Assembly: GCA_047628385.1 (NCBI GenBank)
Contig: JBLHVH010000141.1
Location: 1 to 8,857 of the forward strand
From: PZPK01 sp047628385
GTDB taxonomy: Bacteria > Pseudomonadota > Gammaproteobacteria > Pseudomonadales > Oleiphilaceae
Direction: 5' to 3'
Length of the DNA: 8,857 bases
Shown here: positions 1 to 6,636 of the stretch, in pieces
Numbering within the stretch: the first letter of the stretch is position 1
Layout of the letters: each line of letters opens with the position of its first letter
Position numbers and translations under genes: made by a program
The notes under the pieces: generated by a model
The model's input: only the letters and a program-made list of their open reading frames with translations
What the model was told of the DNA's origin: nothing
Databases searched by the model: none

Positions 1-1981
1 GCCCGACTTTTTGAGTAACGATATCTAGCTCGCTAATTAAAAGTTTAGGATTCCAAGTTTCTCCTTCCGACTTTCTTAGTTTGTCGTAAGTTGATTCCGC
101 ATCATGCACCGAGTGAGTAATCATTGTAAAACCGAAGGTTCGCGCGTTCCCTTTGATTGTATGTATATTTCTAAAAAGAGTGGCGATAACGTCTGCATCT
201 TTATTGGGCGTGTTAAGAATAAGCTCTCGGTTTTTTGCGATGAATTCGTTTGATGTTTGAATAAAATCGTCGAATTTACTACGTTTGATATTCAGTATAT
301 GGCCAATGATTGTGAGTACGCGTTTTTGCTTCTCGGCTTCTTTTTCCATCGCTTTGAGTTTCGTGACATCACGAACTGTGATCATTATTTTTTCAATAGC
401 ACCATCCAAATAGATTGGATCCCAATCTAGTTGGAGGTGCTTCTTACGGCCACCCTGGAAATTACCCGTCACTTCTTTCACAAGATGATGCTCATTACAC
501 TCCCACATAAATTCGTCAGATTCATATAACACGTCAATTGCCGCTCTAACTTGATCCACTGAATCGGAGCCCATTTCAGCATTTTCGAAAAGCAGGTTAA
601 GGAAGTTTCTACCGGAGACGTTTTGTGTTTCATAAATGTTTTCAAGATAACTGGAGTATTCAGGATGAATTGTGTTGTCTGACCGAACTGTGCAAAGTCC
701 CTGGTGCATATTTTGAAGCATGTTTGAAATATCATTGGTCTTCACTTGCAATGCGGCAGTGCGTTCTACGACTTTTTGCTCCAAAGTTCTATTCTGTTCT
801 TCGATAACTTCACGCATACCAATATTCTTGATTGTCGTGACCAGGGATCTTGCGATAGAGGATACATACTCATAATCGCTATCATCAAAGATGACTTCAC
901 CGACATCGCCCGAAAAGTTCATCACACCGATGACTGTATTGTTGTCAATCAGCGGTACACATAATAAAGCTCTTGAGTTCGAAGAGTCATCTTCTTTATT
1001 AACGTACTCATCTGATAAGGATGTGTTTTCCACAAAAATTATTTCTTTCTTATGGGCTGCCTGACCAATAATACCTTCACCCCTCTCAAAGGATTTCGCT
1101 TTGGCACCTGTATCAATCTTTTTAGGTGGAAAAAATGATTTTAACTCTAAGTTCTTGTTGCTATTGTAAAGGTAGACGGAACCGGTTTGAACGTTGGTGT
1201 GCTTCTGCATGTTTTTAAGTACTTCTTCCAATGCAACCCGACTATCCAGTAAGGAAGCAAGAACTTCGCCTGTTTGATTCAGCTCTGCTAGATCGCTGAC
1301 CTTCTTTTTGACTGTTGAGCGCATTCGGTCGAAATTTTTAGCTAGCTGGCCAACTTCATCTTCTCGTTCAATTTTGATACTAATCTCATAGTCACCCTGA
1401 GAGATTCCGTTAGCTGCTTGAGTTAATGTAAACAACGGTTTTGTAATGCGACGAATTGAGACCGAGAACAACAGAATGATAACAATGTTAAGTGCAATAA
1501 TTTGAATTAAAATTCTACGCAGTTCGGCTTGAAGGAAGGTCGTTACGTACTCATCGGAAGTATAAATTTCGGCATGTCCAACGTCATTCTTTCCACCGTT
1601 TTCTACCATGACCAAAGGTTGGATATACTTATTAGCAAACTGTTTTGGCGGTTCATTTTGCGAGTTTATGTTGCCTTCGACATCTTTTACCTTGCCGGCA
1701 AGAACATTATCATTGCTATCGATTATCAGAATTCCCTGGATATGCTGTGATTGTGTTTCAGAGGCGATGATAATTTCGACGGACTCAGCTTCGAAGTTCC
1801 AGATGGGAACCGGCAAACTGAGCGTCAGACGATCTTTGGTCAACCCACTATTTAGATCCAACTGTTTGTTGAGGCGTTTTTCAGTTTCCTGATAGCCATA
1901 TATGCCAAAGCCACTGAGGACTAATGTGGTGATAATCAATAGACTTACATTAAGGTTAAACGAGATGGATTTGATGTTCAT
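1..1981 (-). CDS. Membrane sensor protein with HAMP, GAF, PAS and HPt domains (C-terminus beyond window)
   Basis: An open frame of 660 codons runs from the ATG at 1981 to the left edge without a stop. Residues 8-29 form a first membrane helix. Residues 30-155 are a short periplasmic sensor region with the pattern PVPIWNFEAESVE, seen in small extracytoplasmic sensor domains. Residues 157-176 form the second membrane helix. A HAMP domain follows (about 178-230, RRITKPL with Pro182, ending EDEVGQLAKNFDRM), then a GAF domain (about 237-388), a coiled coil (about 388-412), a PAS-like domain (about 420-540, NMHQGLCTVRSDNTIH to RDVTKL) and an HPt domain with HTIKGNARTFGF, whose His607 is the expected phosphate acceptor. 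No HisKA H-box is seen, so this resembles CheA-like or phosphorelay proteins. In that architecture an ATPase domain, a receiver or both usually follow, which would lie left of position 1. The ribosome binding site is weak (GAG about 7 nt before ATG). The ligand is unknown. Domain calls are strong; the full kinase role is inferred. Confidence 0.9.
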   Translation of the reverse strand, partial: MNIKSISFNLNVSLLIITTLVLSGFGIYGYQETEKRLNKQLDLNSGLTKDRLTLSLPVPIWNFEAESVEIIIASETQSQHIQGILIIDSNDNVLAGKVKDVEGNINSQNEPPKQFANKYIQPLVMVENGGKNDVGHAEIYTSDEYVTTFLQAELRRILIQIIALNIVIILLFSVSIRRITKPLFTLTQAANGISQGDYEISIKIEREDEVGQLAKNFDRMRSTVKKKVSDLAELNQTGEVLASLLDSRVALEEVLKNMQKHTNVQTGSVYLYNSNKNLELKSFFPPKKIDTGAKAKSFERGEGIIGQAAHKKEIIFVENTSLSDEYVNKEDDSSNSRALLCVPLIDNNTVIGVMNFSGDVGEVIFDDSDYEYVSSIARSLVTTIKNIGMREVIEEQNRTLEQKVVERTAALQVKTNDISNMLQNMHQGLCTVRSDNTIHPEYSSYLENIYETQNVSGRNFLNLLFENAEMGSDSVDQVRAAIDVLYESDEFMWECNEHHLVKEVTGNFQGGRKKHLQLDWDPIYLDGAIEKIMITVRDVTKLKAMEKEAEKQKRVLTIIGHILNIKRSKFDDFIQTSNEFIAKNRELILNTPNKDADVIATLFRNIHTIKGNARTFGFTMITHSVHDAESTYDKLRKSEGETWNPKLLISELDIVTQKVG

Positions 1982-2014
1982 ATATAGCTCTGGAGTTTTT
2001 TGCACTAAAATAAG

Positions 2015-2040
2015 TGAATTTACTCATATGAGTTAATTCA
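2015..2040. promoter_or_regulatory. 26-bp near-perfect dyad upstream of the sensor gene
   Basis: The outer arms TGAATT and AATTCA flank a perfect 12-bp palindromic core, ACTCATATGAGT (2022-2033). The only non-pairing position is the T/T pair at 2021 and 2034, so 12 of 13 symmetric pairs match. It ends about 34 nt before the sensor protein's ATG at 1981, where an operator for a dimeric regulator would be expected. On the minus strand a weak TTGCCG / TCATAT pair with a 17-nt spacer would place the -10 inside the dyad, but that promoter is speculative. The symmetry is read directly; the regulator is unknown. Confidence 0.6.
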
Positions 2041-2181
2041 GGGCTCTGCGGCAACTATTCATATTGCCATTATGTACACGGTTATCGAAGGTAATGACCG
2101 CTTAGGAAATTAAAACCTGGCGGTTAACGATAGTTTACAGATATAGGAGAGTTAATTTTTGTATAAAAATCCACCGAACTA

Positions 2182-2215
2182 AGCAGCAAGCTTGACAGAA
2201 GCTTCCTGCTTTTTT
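2182..2215 (+). terminator. Intrinsic terminator hairpin, best on the plus strand
   Basis: AGCAG and CTGCT form an outer 5-bp stem. After a C/C mismatch, AAGCTT pairs with AAGCTT across the loop GACAG. On the plus strand the stem is followed directly by a run of T (2210-2215), the classic factor-independent form. On the minus strand, where it lies 7 nt after the binding-protein stop codon, the stem is followed only by TTAG. It may act in both directions, but the T tract favours rightward transcription, and no plus-strand gene is visible to its left. Confidence 0.7.
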
Positions 2216-2221
2216 CGTGAT

Positions 2222-3013
2222 TTAGCGCCACTTGATCTTAATTTTGTCCATGACGCCGTTGTTATCTATGATATCTTTGCCTTTGTCATAATCGGCTAAG
2301 ATTTGTTGAACCTTAGGGTTGTCTTTTGAACCCGCTAAAAACTCCTTACTAAAGTCAAATGCCGGTAGTTTTTTATAGTTTCCGGGTTGTAGCTTGGATT
2401 GTTTAAGGGCGTAGTCAAAGTTCACTTCATAACCCACAAAACCATCAATACGTCCTGCCTCAAGCATCTGAAAACCTTTGATAATCTTTGAAATCATTTT
2501 TGGTTTGAGTTTTTTCTCTTCAAACTTTTGGCCATAATTCCAACCCCGCATTGCACCAATATTTAAACCGGCCAATGAGGATAATCCATCCCATCGAATA
2601 TTAGAATCCTTTTGCACATAGACCAAAAAGTTCGCTTGGTTTACCGATGTTTTAGAAAAATGAAAAAATGCCTGCCTTTCCTTCGTTAATCCAGCGGGGA
2701 AAATCACATCGACATTGCCTCGCTTGGTTTCATCTATTGCTCTGACCCAAGGATATATTTTAAGATCAATGGCATATCCTGATGCATGTAAGCTTTCCCG
2801 TAAAATATCCCAGCTATACCCTTGTAATTTTTTGGAATCTTTGCCGGGGGTAATGTGTTCATCGCTACCCTCTGACAGGTTATCTTTTAAAAAACAATAG
2901 GGAGAATAATCCGATAAAGTTGCAACAGTAGCGACTTTACTATTATCTGAAAATGCAATTGAACTAAAACACAATATACTAATGGTAATAAAGCTTTTCT
3001 GTATCCAGCTCAT
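2222..3013 (-). CDS. Periplasmic solute-binding protein, family 3 (SBP_bac_3), orphan
   Basis: This 263-residue protein starts at the ATG at 3013. I chose it because AGGAG (3021-3025) lies 7 nt upstream and because the protein then begins with a clean signal peptide (MSWIQKSFITISILCFSSIA, cleavage probably after residue 22). The frame stays open a further 36 codons upstream, but those cover the promoter and are unlikely to be translated. The mature part has the family 3 pattern: an early YSPYCF segment, GYSWDILRESL, YPWVRAIDETKRGNVDVIFPA, then the hinge and second-lobe segments GLNIGAMRGWNYG and EAGRIDGFVG. The family binds amino acids or other small solutes in the periplasm, either for ABC importers or as sensor input. 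No permease or ATPase gene is adjacent, so it is an orphan. The downstream gene on the same strand is a sensor protein, which makes a signalling role conceivable. The ligand cannot be assigned. Confidence 0.9.
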   Translation of the reverse strand: MSWIQKSFITISILCFSSIAFSDNSKVATVATLSDYSPYCFLKDNLSEGSDEHITPGKDSKKLQGYSWDILRESLHASGYAIDLKIYPWVRAIDETKRGNVDVIFPAGLTKERQAFFHFSKTSVNQANFLVYVQKDSNIRWDGLSSLAGLNIGAMRGWNYGQKFEEKKLKPKMISKIIKGFQMLEAGRIDGFVGYEVNFDYALKQSKLQPGNYKKLPAFDFSKEFLAGSKDNPKVQQILADYDKGKDIIDNNGVMDKIKIKWR

Positions 3014-3020
3014 GTTATAT

Positions 3021-3025
3021 CTCCT
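3021..3025 (-). promoter_or_regulatory. Ribosome binding site of the solute-binding protein
   Basis: AGGAG on the minus strand lies 7 nt before the ATG at 3013. It decides this start over the TTG at 3121 and the ATG 21 nt upstream, neither of which has a comparable site. Confidence 0.8.
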
Positions 3026-3033
3026 ATTTGGCA

Positions 3034-3056
3034 TAGTGAAATTCTTTATTTCACTA
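3034..3056. promoter_or_regulatory. 9-bp inverted repeat in the binding-protein leader
   Basis: The arms TAGTGAAAT and ATTTCACTA are perfectly complementary around a 5-nt loop. The element lies about 20 nt upstream of the ATG at 3013, inside the predicted 5' leader. It could be an operator half-site pair or an RNA hairpin affecting translation. No T run follows, so it does not look like a terminator. Confidence 0.5.
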
Positions 3057-3074
3057 ACTTTACTAATCAGGTTG

Positions 3075-3090
3075 ATTACAACTTTGTAAT
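3075..3090. promoter_or_regulatory. Operator-like dyad at the predicted transcription start
   Basis: ATTACAA and TTGTAAT are perfect 7-bp arms around a 2-bp centre. On the minus strand the dyad begins 4 nt after the predicted -10 box, so it covers the likely start point, a typical repressor position. An equal dyad could arise by chance in a window this size, so the support is mainly positional. Confidence 0.4.
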
Positions 3091-3093
3091 AAA

Positions 3094-3121
3094 AGTATAG
3101 TAGCATATTAAAAAGTTGCAA
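3094..3121 (-). promoter_or_regulatory. Sigma-70-like promoter of the solute-binding protein gene
   Basis: On the minus strand, TTGCAA (3121-3116) serves as -35 and TATACT (3099-3094) as -10, with a 16-nt spacer. The -10 matches consensus at 5 of 6 positions and the -35 at 4 of 6. The expected start near 3087 gives a leader of about 70 nt holding two dyads. Confidence 0.5.
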
Positions 3122-3346
3122 TTAATGCTTCCAATACGCTGACATACTTACTAATCACAAGTTTCAACGCCGTAATTTCCCGATCAAATCGAGATTATTG
3201 AATTCAAATAACAGATCATATAAAAAATAAAATTAAGGGTTAGCTCTTTTTGGCAAAAACTTATTCAATGCCGTGATTCTGGCTTAAGTCAAGCTGAGTA
3301 TTGTCGAAAGCATCAACTTAAATAACATACCTTCAGTTATCAAAAA
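3122..3346. other. Spacer between binding-protein promoter and IS66 end, no gene seen
   Basis: This AT-rich stretch holds no supported gene. A minus-strand open frame at 3284-3562 enters it only because the decayed tnpC frame reads through the IS end without meeting a stop. No target duplication matching the other IS flank was found (8 bp next to the right end are ATCAAAAA). Confidence 0.5.
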
Positions 3347-3370
3347 GTAAGCGCTCCAGGACCCCCACGC
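3347..3370. repeat. IS66 right inverted repeat (tnpC end)
   Basis: Read from outside inward this is GTAAGCGCTCCAGGACCCCC and a few more bases. The GTAAGCG start is typical of IS66-family ends. It lies about 60 nt beyond the last conserved tnpC residues (LLPWN at 3428-3442), where the end is expected. Confidence 0.75.
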
Positions 3371-3427
3371 TATTAAATGCAAATATAAGGCTGCCAACTC
3401 AACCGCTCTAACCTTGAATATGTATAT

Positions 3428-4922
3428 ATTCCAAGGCAGTAATGCTTCATAGTCTTCAACCTTTTCACAGCAAGGGATAGCCTCTAAAACGTTGACATAA
3501 TATTGGTATGGCTCCAATTCGTGGCGCTTAGCTGTTCGTATAAGACTAAAATGAAGACACAAGGCATTTTCACCCTAAACAGAACTTGCAAATAATTTTT
3601 TTTCGACCAATAACAAAGGGCTTTATTTCTTGTTCCGTTAGATTGTTGTAGCGTCTAACCTTTCGTCATTTAGAAATTCACATAAACCGTCCCAGTGGTT
3701 TAAGCAATACTGAAAGGCTTTGCCAAGGGGAGACTTGGGGAGTACCGTTGGATGATGATTATCAAGCCATTGCTTTATCTCACGCATAAGTGGTTTCGTG
3801 TTTTTTGACACAGCTCATAACGTTGTTCCGCTGTCATTTGCTGTTTTTTGGCCTTACGCTCAATACGATAGATGCGCTTATAAAAAACCATCGCCTCCGC
3901 CGCTAAGTCTTTTTTTTGCTTGCCAAGGTAATAGGCTCAAATTTTCGTCTCGAATGCGTATTGTAATGACTCGGCTTGACTGCTTTGGAGGTGAATAAAA
4001 GCTCAAAAATTGGATCCGTATCACAATGTAATGTGCCCTGGAATCCCGCGAACCAGTCATTCACAAAGTGCTTATGCTTTGTTGCGTTGTATTCAAAAAT
4101 GATGAACTCTTTCCCAGGTGATCCGCCTCGCATACAGTAAACCTAGGGTTTCGTTGTTGTAAGACACTCCTGCTCATTAAAAACCTGTAAGGTGGTGGCA
4201 TCTAACGCCCCGATATCGTAATTAATTACTTCATCTTTCATCAGGTTGATCAAGGGTTGAAGCGCACGGCAACACTCAATGGATGCAATGCCCATAGTTT
4301 GACGAGACAAATCAAAACCTGCACGGGGCTTAAACTGTTTTTCCAGATGATAGAAGGGCTGGCGATCATCTATCTTGCTGACAATCATATGCGCCAAGAC
4401 GCTTTCTGTGAATTTGGTTTTAGGGAGAATATGCTTAGACTTCGAGTCAAGCGACGACTTCATGCATTTCAACGATCACTTCATAGACCTGTGGTTGGTA
4501 GTTCAAGCGTTCATGAAATTCGTGCTTGATGGGTTTTTTCTGACAACAACACTGGCAGCTTTTATCGTGTTCTTCGACGGGGATAACAACCGGAACTCTT
4601 GGCAGGTTATCAGCAAAGGCTCTTTTGGTTTTCTTACGGGTTTTCTCTAATTTGATATCAATAACGTTATTCGCCTGACTTTCTGCTTCGTCATCTTCAG
4701 GCTCAATATTCAGAGTAACACTCTCGAGCAATGACCACTGCGGATCATTGACATTTTATAACGCTCTGATTTTTGCCCGAACCGATAACGTAACACCTGT
4801 TTAACTTGATGCATTAACAAGATGTAGGCTTGTTTTAACTGTTCATACTTTTTACGCAGCAGCGCGCACTCTTTCGTGAACATTTCGACTTTTTGTAGGA
4901 GGCTGTTTTCGGCGTCAGTCAT
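3428..4922 (-). pseudogene. tnpC: IS66 transposase TnpC, broken by multiple frameshifts and stops
   Basis: Stitching the frames together gives a near full-length IS66 transposase of about 498 codons. From the ATG at 4922: a leucine-zipper-like N-terminus (LLRKKYEQLKQAYILLMHQV) and RFGQKSERY; a frame change near 4753; an acidic linker and zinc-finger remnant (CQCCCQKKP, then HERLNYQPQVYEVIVE); a frame change with apparent small deletion near 4450 that removes the second Cys pair; KHILPKTKFTESVLAHMI; GALDATTLQV; a TAG at 4143-4145 in place of a probable Trp; MRGGSPGKEFIIFEYN, GFQGTLHCD and HSRRKFEPITLAS; a frame change at the A8 run (3910-3917); AAEAMVFYKRIYRIE; frame changes near 3802 and 3645; IKPFVIGRKK; a TAG at 3575-3577; SLIRTAKRHELEPYQYY and the C-terminal LLPWN. 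The order matches intact IS66 transposases throughout. No functional enzyme can be made. The 3' end is set at the last conserved residues because no natural stop is preserved. Confidence 0.9.
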
Positions 4923-5016
4923 TGGTTTATAGGTATAAATAATACGGATGTTATTTTAACAGAATTACACCCTTTATCGTATATTACGTGTAAAAAAAGT
5001 ATGTTATTCTCAGTTT

Positions 5017-5340
5017 TCAGACTACTTTTTGCCGGGTAAAATCAATACCTGACAAAAGCTATTGAAGCTGTTTTTTTGATAATTCTATTACCTCATCTCT
5101 AATGCCTAGAAACTAAAATCGTGCGTTTTCAAACCACTTATAAAAGGGCCAAAACCCATTATCATCCCAATATAAAATCTTTATCTTGTCGCTAGATTTA
5201 TTCCAGAAAACGAACAACTGCGCTGAGATAGGATTCTTCTCTAAAGTATCAGCCACCAAAATAATAATACCGTCTATTTGCTTTCTAAAATTAATGGACT
5301 TTCTGTAAAAAAAGACTTGGGCATTAAAGGGTAACAGCAT
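5017..5340 (-). pseudogene. tnpB: IS66 accessory protein TnpB with two in-frame stops
   Basis: One continuous frame of 107 sense or stop positions starts at the ATG at 5340 and ends with TGA at 5017-5019. It has the TnpB hallmarks: MLLPFNAQVFFYRKSINFRK, LFVFWNKSSDKIKILYWDDN, YKWFENARF, then ELSKKQLQ and LLSGIDFT. TAG codons interrupt it at 5113-5115 (after ARF) and 5059-5061 (between KQLQ and LLSGIDF, where Trp is usual). With these read through, the length is that of a normal TnpB (about 105-120 residues), so only point mutations separate it from an intact gene. GGGAG lies just upstream of the ATG. TnpB is required for IS66 transposition, but its biochemical role is poorly defined. Confidence 0.9.
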
Positions 5341-5380
5341 GATTGCTCCCGATGAGCAGGCTCGGTAACAAAGGGGAAGG

Positions 5381-5649
5381 TCAGGCGATTGAATGATTAA
5401 CTAGGCAACGTTTATGAAATTCAATCACCCCAAGCGTCGTACTCGTGTCATTTAAGTTGAGTATTTGGGTAACTTTTACTTCAGCGAGCACGATCACAGG
5501 AATAAAATCTGTCGTACGAGTACGGTTAAGATTTGCTAACAAATACAAAAATTGTTGTAAACCAGTTGATGTTTAACCGAGTACTCTTTTTTGGACAGCC
5601 CACTTTTATAGAACGCATCGACGTGCTTCTGCCATTACTTTGATTTCAT
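5381..5649 (-). pseudogene. tnpA: IS66 accessory protein TnpA, nonsense and frameshifted
   Basis: From the ATG at 5649 (AGGACA lies 7 nt upstream) the frame reads MKSK, a TAA at 5635-5637, then WQKHVDAFYKSGLSKKEYSV and KHQLVYNNF. This is the helix-turn-helix-like N-terminal region of IS66 TnpA. Near 5548, at a T run, the homologous reading shifts by one base and continues as LYLLANLNRTRTTDFIPVIV to STTLGVIEFH, ending at TGA 5381-5383. The span of 269 nt is one base short of 90 codons, fitting a single-base deletion. The TAA falls where Tyr is expected before Trp. The gene lies 40 nt upstream of tnpB. It is recognised from the family pattern and position and is clearly inactive. Confidence 0.78.
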
Positions 5650-5703
5650 GTCACTGTCCTATGTGATGATGAAATGACTATGACATATTAATTATCTTAA
5701 AAT

Positions 5704-5727
5704 AGTATGTGTTTTTAGACCGCTTAG
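5704..5727. repeat. Probable IS66 left inverted repeat (tnpA end), diverged
   Basis: Read inward from 5727 on the minus strand it begins CTAAGCGGTC. Against the right end, positions 2-7 (TAAGCG) match exactly, as do about 12 of the first 20 positions. Its distance from tnpA and the resulting element size fit IS66. The outermost base and inner half have diverged, and no target duplication supports the exact boundary. Confidence 0.45.
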
Positions 5728-5747
5728 GTTAATGTCTCCGTCTTTTA

Positions 5748-6461
5748 TTAAACAACTTTATCTAGTTGATCTAAGGTGGTTTTCATTTTTTGCCAGCATT
5801 CATCCATGAGCTGCTTGCTATCATCTAGCGTTAAACCTTTCGTCGAAATTGGTTCGAGTACCTTGATATTTACTGTTCCGCTGTTTAATTTGTTAAGGGA
5901 TAATTTTCCTGAATAACTCTGAACGCAAATAAGGACAATTGGCACTCCCGCTTCAATAGCCATTCTAAATGCACCCTTCTTGAAGGGTAAAATATTTTTA
6001 CCTTGGTTACGGGTTCCTTCTGCAAACATCCAAATAGATCGATTCCCTTTAGTGAGTGCTTCTGTGGTTGTATCTAACGTAGAGTTTGAATTTTTTTTAT
6101 TGCTACGATCAATCAATACATTGCCTGCAAGCCAATATATAAGCCCAAAACCGGGTAAGAGCAATAAACTTCTTTTGCCGACTGAAACGGTTCTTTTAGG
6201 TATGACTGCACCACAGATGATTAAATCTAAATTATCTTGATGGTTAGCAACAACAACAGACGGCGGCATATCTTTGAAAAATTCAGTTCCCTGTAACTGA
6301 ACCTTAATACCTAAAATTTTTGTACCAAACCAAGAAAAAGTGCGTGCTGCGAGTCTAGTATTATCCGGGTTAAACGGTCTAAATAGAAAAAGGAAAGCGC
6401 CAATAATTGATATAAAAACAAAGACTATAAGCGCAATAGGAATTCGTATTAGCTGTAACAT
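5748..6461 (-). CDS. plsC: 1-acyl-sn-glycerol-3-phosphate acyltransferase (PlsC family)
   Basis: This 237-residue protein has all the acyltransferase blocks. NHQDNLD (73-79) is the catalytic H-x4-D pair with His74 and Asp79. GNVLIDR (113-119) is block II, FAEGTRNQG (146-154) is the phosphate-binding EGTR block, and VPIVLI (173-178) is block IV. Residues 5-27 form an N-terminal membrane anchor. Length is normal for bacterial PlsC (about 240). The family transfers an acyl chain to lysophosphatidate at the inner membrane, giving phosphatidate for phospholipid synthesis. Since many gammaproteobacteria carry several PlsC paralogues, the exact acceptor is not certain. The gene stands alone: the IS66 relic begins 20 nt past its stop and probably displaced whatever followed. 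No terminator is seen between the stop and the IS end. The ribosome binding site before the ATG at 6461 is weak. Confidence 0.93.
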   Translation of the reverse strand: MLQLIRIPIALIVFVFISIIGAFLFLFRPFNPDNTRLAARTFSWFGTKILGIKVQLQGTEFFKDMPPSVVVANHQDNLDLIICGAVIPKRTVSVGKRSLLLLPGFGLIYWLAGNVLIDRSNKKNSNSTLDTTTEALTKGNRSIWMFAEGTRNQGKNILPFKKGAFRMAIEAGVPIVLICVQSYSGKLSLNKLNSGTVNIKVLEPISTKGLTLDDSKQLMDECWQKMKTTLDQLDKVV

Positions 6462-6566
6462 TAGTTAAACTCATTAAATAAAAAAACAAGCAAGCGTACA
6501 GGTGTAAGTTTAATATATCAATCGCCATTACATTTCTACTCAGTCATTTTCGACATCATAAATACA

Positions 6567-6578
6567 GACTTATAAGTC
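6567..6578. repeat. Perfect 12-bp palindrome in the divergent intergenic region
   Basis: GACTTATAAGTC is fully self-complementary and lies between the divergent acyltransferase and 159-residue genes, 105 bp before the former's start. One or two such palindromes are expected by chance in a window this long, so only its position hints at an operator. Elsewhere in 6462-6763 there is no supported gene. Confidence 0.25.
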
Positions 6579-6636
6579 AAAATTTGCTTAGTAAAAGAAA
6601 GTTTAACTTCAATTTTTGACCATAAAAAGTAAGCGT

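Larger units (their letters stand above)
3347..5727 (-). mobile_element. Degenerate IS66-family insertion sequence, about 2.38 kb
   Basis: The order tnpA (5649), tnpB (5340), tnpC (4922), all on the minus strand, is the canonical IS66 layout, and the length fits the usual 2.4-2.7 kb. The right end carries a 5'-GTAAGCG-type terminus typical of the family (3347). The left end, 78 bp upstream of tnpA, carries a weaker match (TAAGCG, 5726-5721). Every gene carries inactivating lesions: a nonsense codon and a frameshift in tnpA, two TAG codons in tnpB, and two nonsense codons plus about five frame changes or deletions in tnpC. No 8-bp target duplication remains visible. It is an old, immobile relic between the acyltransferase gene and the binding-protein promoter. 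Confidence 0.88.

Noticed and set aside
478..964. Short open frames on both strands inside the sensor gene (478-735, 625-807, 746-964)
   Set aside because: They lie in other frames of the continuous 660-codon sensor gene and their products have no recognisable pattern.
1529..1892. Plus-strand open frames opposite the sensor's periplasmic region
   Set aside because: They are antisense shadows of clear membrane-helix and periplasmic-domain coding.
2715..2900. Plus-strand open frame inside the solute-binding protein gene
   Set aside because: It is antisense to a well-supported family 3 binding protein and has no ribosome binding site evidence.
3014..3121. N-terminal 36-residue extension of the solute-binding protein starting at TTG 3121
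   Set aside because: It would put the promoter, both dyads and the ribosome binding site inside the gene and would destroy the clean signal peptide.
3284..3562. A 92-residue protein as a gene of its own
   Set aside because: Its first half is the C-terminal part of IS66 TnpC (SLIRTAKRHELEPYQYY to LLPWN). Its second half is read-through of the IS end into flanking DNA.
3798..4650. Plus-strand and overlapping frames in the IS66 region (3798-3998, 4257-4529, 4375-4650, minus 3878-4060)
   Set aside because: They are shadows in the wrong strand or frame of the decayed tnpC, whose minus-strand homology covers the whole stretch.
5980..6240. Plus-strand 86-residue frame inside the acyltransferase gene
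   Set aside because: It is antisense to the catalytic core of PlsC, including the NHQDNLD and EGTR motifs.
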